Source: CALINF01 sp039980455
GTDB taxonomy: Bacteria > Pseudomonadota > Gammaproteobacteria > Pseudomonadales > Halieaceae
DNA length: 64,000 nt
Reading direction: 5' to 3'
NCBI GenBank assembly: GCA_039980455.1
Contig: JBDXCG010000004.1
Location: 372,001-436,000, forward strand
The notes beneath the pieces were generated by a model. It ran no database searches, was not told where the DNA came from, and saw only the letters and a list, made by a program, of their open reading frames with translations. Position 1 is the first letter of the stretch; each line of letters begins with the position of its first letter. Position numbers and translations under genes: made by a program. Below are positions 32,722 through 41,519 of the stretch, in pieces.

Positions 32722-33678
32722 GTGTCTTCCAATCAAAGTAAACCGCTTAGCTTCCAGGAGCTCATCATGCGGCTCCAACAATTCTGGGCATCCCAGGGTT
32801 GTGTTGTGTTGCAGCCACTCGATATGGAGGTGGGTGCAGGCACCTTTCATCCGGCGACATTTTTGCGCGCGATAGGCCCCGAGTCTTGGAATGCGGCCTA
32901 TGTACAGCCTAGCCGTAGACCCACAGATGGTCGCTATGGTGAGAATCCGAACCGACTCCAGCACTACTATCAATTCCAGGTGGTAATGAAGCCCTCGCCA
33001 GCGGCTTTTCAGGAGCTCTACCTAGAATCTCTGTCGCAGTTGGGTATCGATACTACTGTGCACGATGTTCGATTTGTTGAAGACAATTGGGAGTCTCCCA
33101 CTCTCGGCGCATGGGGATTGGGCTGGGAGGTTTGGCTCAATGGTATGGAGGTCACACAATTCACCTACTTCCAGCAGGCTGGTGGACTGGAATGCTTCCC
33201 GGTCACCGGCGAGATCACTTACGGACTTGAGCGCATTGCGATGTACCTGCAAGGGGTCGACAGTATCTACGATCTGATCTGGACATCGGGGCCCAATGGC
33301 ACCGTGACCTATGGCGATGTCTTCCATCAGAACGAGGTGGAGATGTCCCAGTACAACTTTCAGGAAGCGGATGTCCCTTACCTCTTCGGGTTTTTCGACC
33401 ACTGCGAGGCGGAGGCGCTGAGATTGGTTGAGAAGAACCTGCCCCTACCCGCTTACGAGATGGTTATGAAGGCATCGCATGCATTCAATCTGCTAGATGC
33501 CCGGCACGCGATCTCGGTAACCGAGCGCCAACGGTACATTTTGCGGGTGCGCACACTCGCCAGAGCAGTGGCTCAGGCCTACTTTGACGCCCGTGCGGCG
33601 CTTGGCTTCCCGCTAGCGGAGGACGCTTCACGAGATGAAGTCCTTGCGCGACTGCAAGCAGAGGCGACCAAATCATGA
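32722..33678 (+). CDS. glyQ: Glycyl-tRNA synthetase alpha subunit
   Basis: Catalytic subunit of the alpha2beta2 bacterial glycyl-tRNA synthetase. 318 aa with class II motifs: QPLDMEVGAGTFHPATFLRA, AYVQPSRRPTDGRYGENPNRL (motif 2 region) and VTGEITYGLERIAMYLQ (motif 3). It starts at GTG 32722, with CAGGAAAAG upstream. Its TGA overlaps the glyS ATG (ATGA), so the subunits are translationally coupled. Confidence 0.98.
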   Translation: MSSNQSKPLSFQELIMRLQQFWASQGCVVLQPLDMEVGAGTFHPATFLRAIGPESWNAAYVQPSRRPTDGRYGENPNRLQHYYQFQVVMKPSPAAFQELYLESLSQLGIDTTVHDVRFVEDNWESPTLGAWGLGWEVWLNGMEVTQFTYFQQAGGLECFPVTGEITYGLERIAMYLQGVDSIYDLIWTSGPNGTVTYGDVFHQNEVEMSQYNFQEADVPYLFGFFDHCEAEALRLVEKNLPLPAYEMVMKASHAFNLLDARHAISVTERQRYILRVRTLARAVAQAYFDARAALGFPLAEDASRDEVLARLQAEATKS

Positions 33679-35753
33679 ACACAGAGACACTTCTGATTGA
33701 ACTTGGAACCGAAGAGCTTCCCCCCAAATCCCTGAAACTGTTGGGCCTGGCGTTTCGAGAGGGGATTTTAGGTGGTTTGAAGGCGCGCGGACTGGCACAT
33801 GGCGACGACGAGTGGTTTGCCTCGCCACGACGACTGGCGGTGTTGGTTCACGGCGTTGCGCTACAAGCCGAAGACAAGACGATCGAGTTACTGGGACCCC
33901 CGGCAGATCGTGCTCGTGACGAGGAAGGTAATTGGACACCAGCTGCCGCAGGCTTCGCACGCAAACAGGGAGTCGCCCCCGAGGAGTTGATTGAGATAGA
34001 CACGCCCAAGGGAGCGCGTATCGGGTTGCGTCAACATGAAGCTGGCGTCACCTGCAAAGACTCACTGAATGCCATGATCAGCGAAACTATCGATGCACTA
34101 CCCATCGCAAAGCGTATGCGCTGGGGTGCCAGCCGCGCCGAGTTTGTACGGCCTGTTCACTGGGTCGTTGCGATGTTAGGTCAAGATGCAGACCACGGCG
34201 AAATTATGGGTATTTCCACGGGCAACCAAACGCGTGGTCATCGGTTCCACAGCGCCGGCCCCATCACGATCGAATCACCCGAGCAGTACCGTGAAACAAT
34301 GGTCAAGGCAAAGGTCGTCGCCTCTTTCGAAGAACGCCAAACCATCATTCGGGATCAGGTAGAGGTAGAAGCCAGCGCACTGGGTGCCGAGGCAGTGATC
34401 GACCAGGATCTACTGGATGAGGTCACGGGCTTAGTCGAATGGCCGGTCGCACTAACAGGTGCATTTGAAGAGCGTTTTCTGGAAGTACCTTCCGAGGCTC
34501 TGATTATGTCCATGAAGGAGCATCAAAAGTACTTTCACTTAGTGGGTACTGATGGTGCGCTGCTGCCGAACTTTATTACCATCAGTAATATTGAGAGTAC
34601 TGACCCCGTTCAGGTAATCAGCGGCAATGAGCGAGTCATCAGACCGCGCCTATCCGATGCTGCGTTCTTTTATGAAACTGATATGAAGGCGCCATTGTCT
34701 GAACGCTTGGCTGAACTCGACAAAATCGTCTTCCAGCAAAAGCTGGGAACAGTGCGCGACAAGAGTAAACGTGTTGCGGCGTTAGCTGGTGAGCTAGCAA
34801 GCGTCGTAGGAGCCAACCCACAACTGGCGCAGCGGGCTGGTGAACTGTGCAAAGCAGATCTGGTTACTGACATGGTGCAGGAGTTTTCCGACATGCAGGG
34901 CATTGCCGGCGCGTATTACGCTCGCCATGATGGCGAGGAGACTGAGGTTGCAGAAGCGCTCGAGCAGCAGTATTGGCCGCGCTTTGCCGGTGATCGATTA
35001 CCTCAGAACCCAGTGGCCTTATGCCTTGCCCTGGCAGATCGGCTGGATACCTTAGTCGGCATATTTGGAATTGGACAAGCGCCAACGGGATCAAAAGACC
35101 CGTTTGCACTGCGCAGGGCCTCTCTGGCAGTCCTGCGAATCGTCGTTGAGAATGACATCGAATTGGATCTGGGCGAGGCGATTGCATTGGCGCAAGGACA
35201 ATATGCAGCAGGCGTAATAGCGGAGGATACGGACAGCGCCGTATTCAGTTATATGATCGATCGCTTTCGTGCGTGGTTCGAAGACGAGGGCATCGCGGTC
35301 GAAACATTCAAGGCGGTAAGCGCTTTGGAGTTGAGCCAGCCGCTGGATATTCAGCGAAGAGTGCATGCTGTAAACGCGTTCACAGCCCTGCCCGAAGCGG
35401 CGGCTCTGGCGGCGGCAAACAAGCGCGTATCCAACATTCTCAGCAAGGCGGAAGGCGAAGCCCCTTCCGGTGAAGTTAGTACTCACTTACTTCAACAGGC
35501 AGAAGAAAAGGCCCTGCACGAGCAACTGGTACTCGCTGCAGCCGATGTTGAGAATGCGCTGCAAGAAGATCAATACGCCGAAGCACTGACAAGCTTGGCG
35601 GCATTGCGAGGCCCTGTTGATGCCTTCTTCGATGGTGTAATGGTCAATGCGGACGATACTTCGCTACGGGAAAATCGCCTGAGTCTGCTCAAATCGATGC
35701 GAGACCTGTTCATGCAGGTCGCGGATATTTCACAGCTGGCAACGACCCGCTGA
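33675..35753 (+). CDS. glyS: Glycyl-tRNA synthetase beta subunit
   Basis: tRNA-binding partner of GlyQ, 692 aa, normal length. N-terminal LLIELGTEELPPKSL is the family opening; middle segments GASRAEFVRPVHW, MKEHQKYF and NERVIRPRLSDAAFFYE are diagnostic, and a DALR-like anticodon-binding region lies near the C-terminus (FFDGVMVNADD). Overlaps glyQ by 4 bp and is followed 4 bp later by gmhB. Confidence 0.98.
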   Translation: MNTETLLIELGTEELPPKSLKLLGLAFREGILGGLKARGLAHGDDEWFASPRRLAVLVHGVALQAEDKTIELLGPPADRARDEEGNWTPAAAGFARKQGVAPEELIEIDTPKGARIGLRQHEAGVTCKDSLNAMISETIDALPIAKRMRWGASRAEFVRPVHWVVAMLGQDADHGEIMGISTGNQTRGHRFHSAGPITIESPEQYRETMVKAKVVASFEERQTIIRDQVEVEASALGAEAVIDQDLLDEVTGLVEWPVALTGAFEERFLEVPSEALIMSMKEHQKYFHLVGTDGALLPNFITISNIESTDPVQVISGNERVIRPRLSDAAFFYETDMKAPLSERLAELDKIVFQQKLGTVRDKSKRVAALAGELASVVGANPQLAQRAGELCKADLVTDMVQEFSDMQGIAGAYYARHDGEETEVAEALEQQYWPRFAGDRLPQNPVALCLALADRLDTLVGIFGIGQAPTGSKDPFALRRASLAVLRIVVENDIELDLGEAIALAQGQYAAGVIAEDTDSAVFSYMIDRFRAWFEDEGIAVETFKAVSALELSQPLDIQRRVHAVNAFTALPEAAALAAANKRVSNILSKAEGEAPSGEVSTHLLQQAEEKALHEQLVLAAADVENALQEDQYAEALTSLAALRGPVDAFFDGVMVNADDTSLRENRLSLLKSMRDLFMQVADISQLATTR

Positions 35754-35757
35754 AGGC

Positions 35758-36315
35758 ATGCTAGTCATTCTCGATCGCGATGGTGTGATTAACGAAGACA
35801 GCGATAATTATATTCGCAACGTTAATGACTGGCATCCGATCGAGGGTAGCGTCGCGGCAATCGCTGACCTCTCCAGGGTAGGGTATCGTATTGCGATCGC
35901 CACGAATCAAAGCGGTCTGTCCCGTGGCTTTTTCACTCTGGATGATCTGGAGCTGATACATGACCAGCTGCGCGAACGCGTTGAAGCTGAGGGAGGCCAA
36001 ATAGCCGGGATTTTCTACTGTCCGCACCTCCCCGAAGAACACTGCCAATGCCGTAAGCCTGCAACCGGGTTAATGGATGCGATCCAGCGAGAGCTCAATG
36101 AAACGGTAGCGGGCAGTCCCTTTATCGGCGACAGCCTCAAGGACCTGCAAGCGGCAGAGGCATCGGGCTGCGCACCCATGCTAGTGAGGACCGGCAAAGG
36201 CAATAGCAGCTTTGAAGCATTGCAAAACGGAACTCATGGTCTTAAGCAGAGTGAAGCGGTGAGGGTGTTTTCAACGCTACGCGCAGCGGCTGATGCGTTG
36301 CTGGCTGAGCGCTAA
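35758..36315 (+). CDS. gmhB: D-glycero-beta-D-manno-heptose-1,7-bisphosphate 7-phosphatase
   Basis: HAD-superfamily phosphatase in ADP-heptose synthesis for LPS inner core. 185 aa: nucleophile motif LDRDGVIN, ATNQSG, the zinc loop CPHLPEEHCQCRKP and the acid motif FIGDSLKDLQAA. It follows glyS by 4 bp, as in Pseudomonas, and lies a few genes from the lipid A acyltransferase. Confidence 0.95.
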   Translation: MLVILDRDGVINEDSDNYIRNVNDWHPIEGSVAAIADLSRVGYRIAIATNQSGLSRGFFTLDDLELIHDQLRERVEAEGGQIAGIFYCPHLPEEHCQCRKPATGLMDAIQRELNETVAGSPFIGDSLKDLQAAEASGCAPMLVRTGKGNSSFEALQNGTHGLKQSEAVRVFSTLRAAADALLAER

Positions 36316-36416
36316 AGCCTGCTTGGCTACGTTATCGTGCCTGAAATGACGACACGTGCAGCGCGTGCTCATCAACAAGTCTCCGCCAACAGCCGCGATT
36401 GCTTTACACTGACGCT

Positions 36417-37931
36417 ATGAACCATCCAGTTATTCAATTTTATCTACAGCATCCCGGGGAAATTGCATTAGCCGCCCTCATAGCGCTGTGCATAGGAGCC
36501 CTTATCGGCGCCAGCTTGAGATTGCGCACCATCGGAAAGCTCCAACAGGGTATTGAAGCCCGCGATGGGGAAATCGACAAATTGTCCGAGTCTATATCGC
36601 TACTCACCCACGAGAATGTGACGCTTGCAGAGCGCAACCAGGCTCATGCCGTCTCGGCTGCGACATCGGAGGCAGAGCTAAAAGCTATGCAACGAGAATT
36701 ACACTCTGGACAGACTGCGCTAGAAGATCTGACCGGAGAATTTGGCGCACTCACCCAGCGGTTTCACCAGCTACAAAACCAGCACACAGAGATGCAGACC
36801 CAATTACACGAGCGCGAGCAACAGCACACTAAACAGATTGCTCTACTGAATGAAAACCGAGAGGTGCTAAAACGCGAATTCGAAAACCTGGCTAATCAGA
36901 TCTTTGAAAACAAAGGCAAAAGCTTTACGGCCACTAGCAAAGATTCCATGGAGGCCTTACTAAAGCCCTTTCGCGATCAGATCACCAGCTTCCAGAGCCG
37001 CATCAATGAGGTACATACAGAGTCCATCAAAGGGTCAACTGCGCTAGAGGCAGAAATCAAGAAAGTGTTGGAGGTTGGTCTGCAAATGAATGATCAGGCC
37101 TCGAATCTCACGCACGCTCTGAAAGGAGACAAAAAGACGGCAGGCAATTGGGGTGAGGCGCAACTGGAGCGCACATTGCAGCTGGCCGGCCTGCAAAGCG
37201 GCGAGCATTACGACGCCCAGTCCAGCTTTAATGATGAAATGGGCAAACGTAAATTGCCCGACTTTGTGATAAAGCTACCGGACGGCAAGCATCTGGTGAT
37301 CGACAGCAAGGTTTCTCTGATCGATTACGACCGAGCCATATCCGCTGACACCGATGAGTTACAAGTTGAAGCGCTCACGGCACACGCCAAAGCGGTGCGT
37401 AACCATATAGACGACCTGGCTAGAAAGGATTACGCCAACCTGCCTGGCATAGGCAGCCCGGACTTCGTAATGATGTTTATGCCAATCGAACCCGCCTACA
37501 TCGAAGCCATGAAGCACAACCGGGACCTGTTCAACTACGGATACCAAAAGGGTGTTGTGATGGTTTCTCATACCACCTTAATGCCGATACTGCGCACCGT
37601 AGCCAACCTCTGGATGGTTGAAAAGAGCAATACTGAAGCCAAGGAAATCAGCAGCAGGGCAGGGGACATCTACAATCAGGTTTGTACCGTCGCGGAGCGA
37701 CTGCATCGCCTGGGCAACACCCTAAAAGCCGCCAGTAACCATTACAACGAGACCGTCACTGGCCTTATTGGCAAGCAGGGGTTGCACGGCAAGGTAGATC
37801 GTTTTCAGCAGCTGTCGGCTAAAGCGAGTAAAGATATGCCCAAGTTAGAGCCTATTCATACCGATATCGAGAATGATCGAATCGCCCTAATCGTAGATAA
37901 CGATTCAGAGCCTTCTTCGTTACCCGACTGA
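36417..37931 (+). CDS. rmuC: DNA recombination protein RmuC
   Basis: RmuC family, nuclease-like fold, implicated in limiting inversions and recombination at repeats. 504 aa: an N-terminal transmembrane helix (about 15-35), a long coiled coil (about 45-190) and the RmuC domain (about 190-450) with GNWGEAQLERTLQLAGL, DSKVSLIDYD and GSPDFVMMFMPIEPAY. ATG 36417 is preferred to TTG 36399. No ribosome site is evident; a TTTACACT just upstream resembles a -10, so a very short leader is possible. Confidence 0.94.
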   Translation: MNHPVIQFYLQHPGEIALAALIALCIGALIGASLRLRTIGKLQQGIEARDGEIDKLSESISLLTHENVTLAERNQAHAVSAATSEAELKAMQRELHSGQTALEDLTGEFGALTQRFHQLQNQHTEMQTQLHEREQQHTKQIALLNENREVLKREFENLANQIFENKGKSFTATSKDSMEALLKPFRDQITSFQSRINEVHTESIKGSTALEAEIKKVLEVGLQMNDQASNLTHALKGDKKTAGNWGEAQLERTLQLAGLQSGEHYDAQSSFNDEMGKRKLPDFVIKLPDGKHLVIDSKVSLIDYDRAISADTDELQVEALTAHAKAVRNHIDDLARKDYANLPGIGSPDFVMMFMPIEPAYIEAMKHNRDLFNYGYQKGVVMVSHTTLMPILRTVANLWMVEKSNTEAKEISSRAGDIYNQVCTVAERLHRLGNTLKAASNHYNETVTGLIGKQGLHGKVDRFQQLSAKASKDMPKLEPIHTDIENDRIALIVDNDSEPSSLPD

Positions 37932-38107
37932 CCTATCTCCCACGTTCTCGCTGAGGCGGTTTCACCGCTTCGGGCATTTAGGGTAAGTCATTTTTCGCAT
38001 AACTCCCCTCATTCTGCATTCTGGACTTTTCTCCGGTTTTTTCTTGCTGCCAGTAGCACTCCTTTGCCAAGCTAACCGCTCAATTCAATAAACGTGCAAA
38101 ACAGGCT

Positions 38108-39409
38108 ATGAGACGAAAGATTAAGTACTCCCTGACTGCAGCGGGTTTCGCGGTCTTCGCAACACTGAGCATCCTCGCTACAGCGGCCGCTTCCAGTGAC
38201 TTTCGAATAATAGGCTTGGCCACGCATCAGGAAACTGGCAGGGAAATCTACCTGGGCGCACTCCAAATCGACAAACTCACGCCGAGACCAGAGAACTTAC
38301 TCACATCACCAGGACCAATGATGATGGAGTATCGCATTGTTGCCCGACGTACCAGCATACGCAGCCTGTTGGGGGGCATGCTGTTGCAAGGCGAGCTTGC
38401 CTCTAACGCCACACCCAGCCAATCAACGCAGGACTTTGTGGGAACAATAATGAGCACAGTGCAAGGTAGCCTGTACTCGGGTGACCAACTGAAAATTTCG
38501 CTCTCCGTCGCAGGAAAAACTGAGGCTCAGCTAAATGGTGCGACGCTGGCGGTGGCTAATGATCGGGAAGTATTCACGTATTTCCTGAACGGCTGGCTGG
38601 CAGAGCAGGGGCCTTCAACAGCTTTTCGCTCAGCAATACTCGCGCCCGTAGATTCATCGCAACTCGGCATATTCGAAGCCCACACGCCAACACAGGAACG
38701 CATCGCCCAGACTAACAGTTGGAACAAGCAATCAGAGCCAACAGAGCAAGCTCTTCTGGCTGCATCGCCAGCGGAAATCGAAACCCCGGGGCCCGCAGAG
38801 GAACCCGCCGTTCAACCGGCGCAGGAAGTCGTGATGGCGCAGGCGACGGTCGACAGTACCGAACCACTCAATGAAAGCCTTACAGCAGAGAGTCTTTCTG
38901 CAATAAGCGCCACAGATGACAACTACGCTGACACCAGCGCAGTCGTAACAAGTCCAGCCGCCGCTGCAATAGGCGCGGACGAGGAAGCAACAATAAGCGA
39001 GCCAGTGCAGCTCGCGTCAATCACTCCTTCTTCGGGGCTACTGGAGGAGTTAGACCCGATAGACGCGTTAGATGTTATCGAATACTCAAGCCGGCTATCG
39101 ACCTTCAACACACACGTACTGGCCTTGGTCACGTCCAAGGTGCACTACCCAAGAGCAGCGGTTCGGCGCAACCTCCAAGGAAAGCTCGAACTGGATCTGA
39201 TCATAGCAAGTGATGGTTCACTGCTGGCGGTGGAGATCGCAGATTCCTCCGGTCATAGCGTTCTCGATAAGTCAGCCATACGAGCGGCGGAAAGTGCGCT
39301 CAAAGACAACGGGCTTGGCGAAGTGGATCCCGTTGCAGTGGCAGAGTATGCAGATGGGGAGGGGAACATCATTGTCCCAGTTCCCGTCAATTTTGTTCTG
39401 ATGGAGTAA
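38108..39409 (+). CDS. Chalcone isomerase-like / TonB C-terminal fusion protein
   Basis: 433 aa exported protein with three parts. After a signal peptide (about 1-28), residues 31-178 resemble the bacterial chalcone isomerase-like domain: a repeated beta-rich pattern ending in LYSGDQLKISL, AQLNGATLAVANDREVFTYFLNGWLAE and a closing AFRSAIL helix. Residues 180-330 are an acidic Ala/Glu/Pro/Thr-rich linker. Residues 335-432 form a TonB C-terminal-type domain (VTSKVHYPRAAVRRNLQGKL, IASDGSLLAVEIADSSGH, ending VPVPVNFVL). There is no obvious N-terminal anchor other than an uncleaved signal. The fusion suggests a periplasm-spanning or outer-membrane-contacting role; this is inference. Confidence 0.7.
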   Translation: MRRKIKYSLTAAGFAVFATLSILATAAASSDFRIIGLATHQETGREIYLGALQIDKLTPRPENLLTSPGPMMMEYRIVARRTSIRSLLGGMLLQGELASNATPSQSTQDFVGTIMSTVQGSLYSGDQLKISLSVAGKTEAQLNGATLAVANDREVFTYFLNGWLAEQGPSTAFRSAILAPVDSSQLGIFEAHTPTQERIAQTNSWNKQSEPTEQALLAASPAEIETPGPAEEPAVQPAQEVVMAQATVDSTEPLNESLTAESLSAISATDDNYADTSAVVTSPAAAAIGADEEATISEPVQLASITPSSGLLEELDPIDALDVIEYSSRLSTFNTHVLALVTSKVHYPRAAVRRNLQGKLELDLIIASDGSLLAVEIADSSGHSVLDKSAIRAAESALKDNGLGEVDPVAVAEYADGEGNIIVPVPVNFVLME

Positions 39410-39431
39410 AAGGCACTCATTAGCTGCCTTT
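39409..39431 (+). terminator. Weak hairpin after the CHI/TonB gene
   Basis: AAAGGCA (39409-39415) and TGCCTTT (39425-39431) form a 7-bp stem with a 9-nt loop overlapping the stop codon. Only three T residues, part of the stem, follow, so termination would be weak. Confidence 0.3.
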
Positions 39432-39459
39432 ACAAAATGATCATAGCTGAGACTAAAGC

Positions 39460-39990
39460 ATGAAAGACCTTCAACTCACACAGATTGCTCTCGTGGGCGC
39501 TCGCATTACAGACTTCAATGACTTTGGTTATACGGATAGAAATGCGATGGCGATGCGAAGAGTTGCCCCTGAGTTGGAGCCTACGGGAGAACAGGTGGAT
39601 GAAAGCGATGAGGCTACGAGAGTCTCCCGCCTTCGCAGCAGATTGCCCGTTTGGGTACACAATATTATTAACGACCCTGAGTTTCCCTCACGTGAGGAAC
39701 TCCTGATGCCGTTACGTCGGTTCGAAGGTGAGTTGCACGATAGTAGAAACAATGAAGTGGTGTCGGCTGTACTGTCACACGGATTCAAGAATGAGAGCTT
39801 TGACCCTTTGAACCTGCCTCACACCATGCCGCTTAGCCAGCGTTGTGCGATGGTTGTACATATTGATGTCTGGGAATCCGCGTTTCGGCGCCTGGAAACT
39901 GATCTTTACCAGATCATGGCAAGAAACTATGACCACATAGTCCGCTGGTGCAAATATGCGCAGCAGGACGGTCACACCAGTATCGAGTAG
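39460..39990 (+). CDS. Hypothetical cytosolic protein
   Basis: 176 aa, no signal peptide, no membrane segment, no family I recognise. Charged N-terminal half with RRVAPELEPTGEQVDESDE, then LPVWVHNIINDPEFPSREELLMPLRRFE and a C-terminal helical part with several aromatic residues (LYQIMARNYDHIVRWCKYAQQDG). It follows the CHI/TonB gene by 50 bp and converges on a second orphan gene. Could belong to the neighbouring chemosensory locus, but on the opposite strand. Confidence 0.55.
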   Translation: MKDLQLTQIALVGARITDFNDFGYTDRNAMAMRRVAPELEPTGEQVDESDEATRVSRLRSRLPVWVHNIINDPEFPSREELLMPLRRFEGELHDSRNNEVVSAVLSHGFKNESFDPLNLPHTMPLSQRCAMVVHIDVWESAFRRLETDLYQIMARNYDHIVRWCKYAQQDGHTSIE

Positions 39991-40042
39991 CCCCTACTGT
40001 TCTACTCGCGGCCCAGAGGTCCGTCTCTTCAAATATCAGGAT

Positions 40043-40387
40043 CTACGAACGCGTGATCTCGTCTTCACCAGCGCTTCGCTGATTCGGATTAGTCACAACC
40101 CGCACTGTACGCTGACAAGTGTCCAGCCAGGGAACGCTGGTATCAGTTCTCAAGGCACGCACATACCCTCTTTCAGTCAGGCACGCGATACTCGTTTTGT
40201 TTACGGTCCAATCGCCCTCGGACGTTCGCGGCTTACGATTGCAATAGAACCATATGCCACGCTTATCTTGCATAACGTACTTCGCTTCCTGAGGTAGATA
40301 CACTTTACTGCCTCCAATCACTGCAAATACTTCCAAATCGGCCGTGAGGCTAGTATCAAAGTTTGCCGTCGGTGTAATTGTTAACAT
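40043..40387 (-). CDS. Hypothetical protein downstream of CRP-like site
   Basis: 114 aa from ATG 40387, which has AGGG 8 nt upstream; the frame continues to 40519 without support. Beta-rich and basic, no signal peptide: LTADLEVFAVIGGSKVYLPQEAKYVMQDKRGIWFYCNRKPR, with later KTSIACLTERGYVRAL. Three cysteines. No family recognised. It lies just past the chemosensory operon on the same strand, with a 264-bp leader containing a perfect CRP-type site, so it probably has its own regulated promoter. Confidence 0.5.
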   Translation of the reverse strand: MLTITPTANFDTSLTADLEVFAVIGGSKVYLPQEAKYVMQDKRGIWFYCNRKPRTSEGDWTVNKTSIACLTERGYVRALRTDTSVPWLDTCQRTVRVVTNPNQRSAGEDEITRS

Positions 40388-40500
40388 ACTGGGCCCTTCC
40401 CTGTTTGTCGTTGTCTCTTTTTCTCTCCAAACTTTCTGATTTTTATAAGAGTGGAGGAGCAAGCTGCCGTCTTTGTTGAGGCATGCCGTAGTTATAGAAA

Positions 40501-40516
40501 TGTGAGACAGATCACA
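40501..40516. promoter_or_regulatory. Perfect-consensus CRP/Vfr binding site
   Basis: TGTGAGACAGATCACA matches the known TGTGA-N6-TCACA consensus at all ten conserved positions, and AAA precedes it as in strong E. coli sites. On the minus strand a TATAAA (40447-40442) would start transcription near 40436, putting the site centre at about -72, where class I CRP activation works. Its -35 (ACGGCA) is poor, as expected for an activated promoter. A nearer TATAAC (40496-40491) would instead be blocked by bound CRP. Confidence 0.65.
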
Positions 40517-40651
40517 CAATGGTATGTAGGAAGTGATTTATGCCCAATCTTCAGGAAGGCCGAAAAAGGTGCCAAATTTTTCTATCGTGTGAGAAAAAGA
40601 ATAAAAAGTAACGCTTATACGGTCAATTTTTTCCGCATGCTGGTTACAGTT

Positions 40652-41068
40652 TTAGCTCGGAATCAGCTCTAACTGAGGTCGAGTTGACGCAGTACCGCGT
40701 AAAAGATGCCACTCTCCCTGGCTGGCATGGATAGGTATTTCTTGGGCTTCCTCAACGCTACGCATCAACATGTGGAGGGACAAAGAGGATCGACCCTCTA
40801 TTGTCGTGGCGTGCTGCATAAGGCGGCTAAAGCCATCTTCATCAATACAATTGAGCAACACGGCATTGGTAAGATAGTCTCGGATTATCTGGCGATGAAC
40901 CTGATCCTGAAGGTATTCCTGATAGCCCGTATCACCAAAGACAGACTTGAGGCTATAAAGCTCTACCTCAGTCAATGGCTTTGCTGAAAAGGGGGTTTCA
41001 GGACCAAACGCCACTTCTATATCGCGTACGATCGCATCTATCTGAACCTGTTCCAAAGCGTTCTCCAT
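40652..41068 (-). CDS. Unknown protein ending the chemosensory operon
   Basis: 138 aa, cytosolic, mainly helical and acidic at the N-terminus (LEQVQIDAIVRDIEVAFGPETPFSAKPLTEVELYSLKSVFGD). I recognise no family. It starts 5 bp after the CheW-like gene in the same direction, so it is part of the operon; in Pseudomonas the corresponding places are held by chpD (AraC-type) and chpE (LysE-type), and this protein resembles neither. The following 264 bp separate it from the next gene. Confidence 0.6.
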   Translation of the reverse strand: MENALEQVQIDAIVRDIEVAFGPETPFSAKPLTEVELYSLKSVFGDTGYQEYLQDQVHRQIIRDYLTNAVLLNCIDEDGFSRLMQHATTIEGRSSLSLHMLMRSVEEAQEIPIHASQGEWHLLRGTASTRPQLELIPS

Positions 41069-41073
41069 TGCCT

Positions 41074-41511
41074 TTACTGAGTGGATTGGAGCTCGTGCTG
41101 CATCTTCGCAAGATCGGGAATCTGCACCACGTTTTGATTAAGGCGAAAGGCCGTTAGAGCGTGTTCATGCGCCTGATCTTGAGCATCTTCAACCGTTTCA
41201 CTGCGCATGTCCTTTATCGTTAAGCCTTCCCCACGCACAGCTACACCCCAATACTCCAACTCTTCACCTTCAAGGCCGAGAATGACTGCAACAAGGCCTG
41301 AGCGCCCATACTTGTCGCGCCACGGAGTAGACTTGTCTGTACCTGGATCAACAACCGGTACATTTCGCCCGCGCCACATCAAGGTCGCAGGAGGTTCCGA
41401 GCTATTGGCCTCCACGGTAACTATTTCAGCCACCGCATTCTGAGGCACGGCCCAAGTGTCACCGTCACCGCAGGGTAAGAAAATGCACCATTGCCTTTCA
41501 TCGATACTCAT
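41074..41511 (-). CDS. CheW-like protein, ChpC position
   Basis: 145 aa resembling a CheW adaptor fold, which links receptors to CheA kinase. WCIFLPCGDGDTWAVPQNAVAEIV matches the first CheW strand region, RGRNVPVVDPGTD the usual W-R-G-x-x-[LIV]-P-[LIV]-[LIV]-[DN] motif, and LEYWGVAVRGEGLTIKDM the later strands. It directly follows the ChpA C-terminal half, where Pseudomonas has chpB-chpC. ATG 41511 is preferred over a TTG that overlaps the chpA stop. A short helical C-terminal tail follows the domain. Confidence 0.75.
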   Translation of the reverse strand: MSIDERQWCIFLPCGDGDTWAVPQNAVAEIVTVEANSSEPPATLMWRGRNVPVVDPGTDKSTPWRDKYGRSGLVAVILGLEGEELEYWGVAVRGEGLTIKDMRSETVEDAQDQAHEHALTAFRLNQNVVQIPDLAKMQHELQSTQ

Positions 41512-41519
41512 TCGATATC

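Noticed and set aside
32611..32973. Long N-terminal extension of the acyltransferase frame
   Set aside because: It would overlap glyQ on the other strand by 250 bp; the internal ATG gives normal family length.
37950..37980. GC hairpin after rmuC
   Set aside because: Short stem with a wobble pair and no T-tract; not a convincing terminator.
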